The translations under genes were made by a program, and so were the position numbers. The notes under the pieces were generated by a model, which saw nothing but the letters and a program-made list of their open reading frames with translations, searched no databases and was not told the DNA's origin. Below, in pieces: positions 21,033-21,051 of a stretch of DNA of 21,051 bases (its first letter is position 1; every line of letters begins with the position of its first letter). The DNA is from Competibacteraceae bacterium UBA3908 (GTDB lineage: Bacteria; Pseudomonadota; Gammaproteobacteria; Competibacterales; Competibacteraceae): contig DGFE01000259.1 of NCBI GenBank assembly GCA_002391525.1, positions 1 to 21,051 on the forward strand. Direction: 5' to 3'.

Positions 21033-21051
21033 CTGTCTCTTATACACATCT
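21033..21051. other. Nextera transposase adapter left in the assembly
   Basis: The final 19 bases are CTGTCTCTTATACACATCT, exactly the Nextera/Tn5 mosaic-end adapter. They are not genomic. On the minus strand this adapter creates false protein starts beginning MCIRDR and MYKRQ, a well-known artefact signature. Confidence 0.98.

Noticed and set aside
20741..21049. Minus-strand frames beginning MCIRDR and MYKRQ
   Set aside because: Their starts are translations of the Nextera adapter, and the rest is antisense to meaB.

Overview
The window is a 21 kb piece of a GC-rich proteobacterial genome. It is most likely a metagenomic or draft assembly contig, because its last 19 bases are the Nextera transposase adapter, not genome. 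A SlyB-type lipoprotein, a GapA very close in sequence to the enterobacterial enzyme, a CPA2 antiporter and a tkt-gap-pgk gene order suggest Gammaproteobacteria, or less likely Betaproteobacteria. No rRNA or other phylogenetic marker settles this.

Left part (1-6230): a CPA2 cation:proton antiporter is followed by transketolase, glyceraldehyde-3-phosphate dehydrogenase and phosphoglycerate kinase. These three look like one operon, with a good sigma70-type promoter and a structured leader in front of tkt and a textbook intrinsic terminator after pgk. The enzymes serve glycolysis/gluconeogenesis and the pentose phosphate (or Calvin) cycle.

Middle part (6230-13500): on the minus strand lie a small glycine-rich RRM RNA-binding protein that starts with TTG and a polytopic membrane protein resembling ion transporters. 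On the plus strand come a SlyB-like outer-membrane lipoprotein and a large membrane-bound hybrid histidine kinase whose C-terminal receiver domain looks degenerate. A conserved but unrecognised 429-residue protein is convergent to the kinase.

Right part (13500-21032): an ethylmalonyl-CoA pathway cluster. It holds (2S)-methylsuccinyl-CoA dehydrogenase, mesaconyl-CoA hydratase, ethylmalonyl-CoA mutase, its MeaB-type GTPase and, cut off after nine codons, a gene whose start resembles crotonyl-CoA carboxylase/reductase. Together these would convert crotonyl-CoA made from acetate or polyhydroxybutyrate into beta-methylmalyl-CoA, and so into glyoxylate and propionyl-CoA, without isocitrate lyase. 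The epimerase and the methylmalyl-CoA lyase are not in the window.

The cluster is split between the hydratase and the mutase by a 1.4 kb AT-rich island (about 16445-17877) of small toxin-antitoxin-type genes. These are a DUF2283 protein overlapping an upstream small toxin-like gene, a truncated antitoxin-like peptide ended by a perfect 29-nt palindrome, and a hicB-hicA-hicB arrangement. A CCCTCTCCC-type palindrome sits exactly at the island's left edge; a relative of it lies after pgk. The island inside a central-carbon operon and the degenerate kinase receiver are the most unusual parts of the window.
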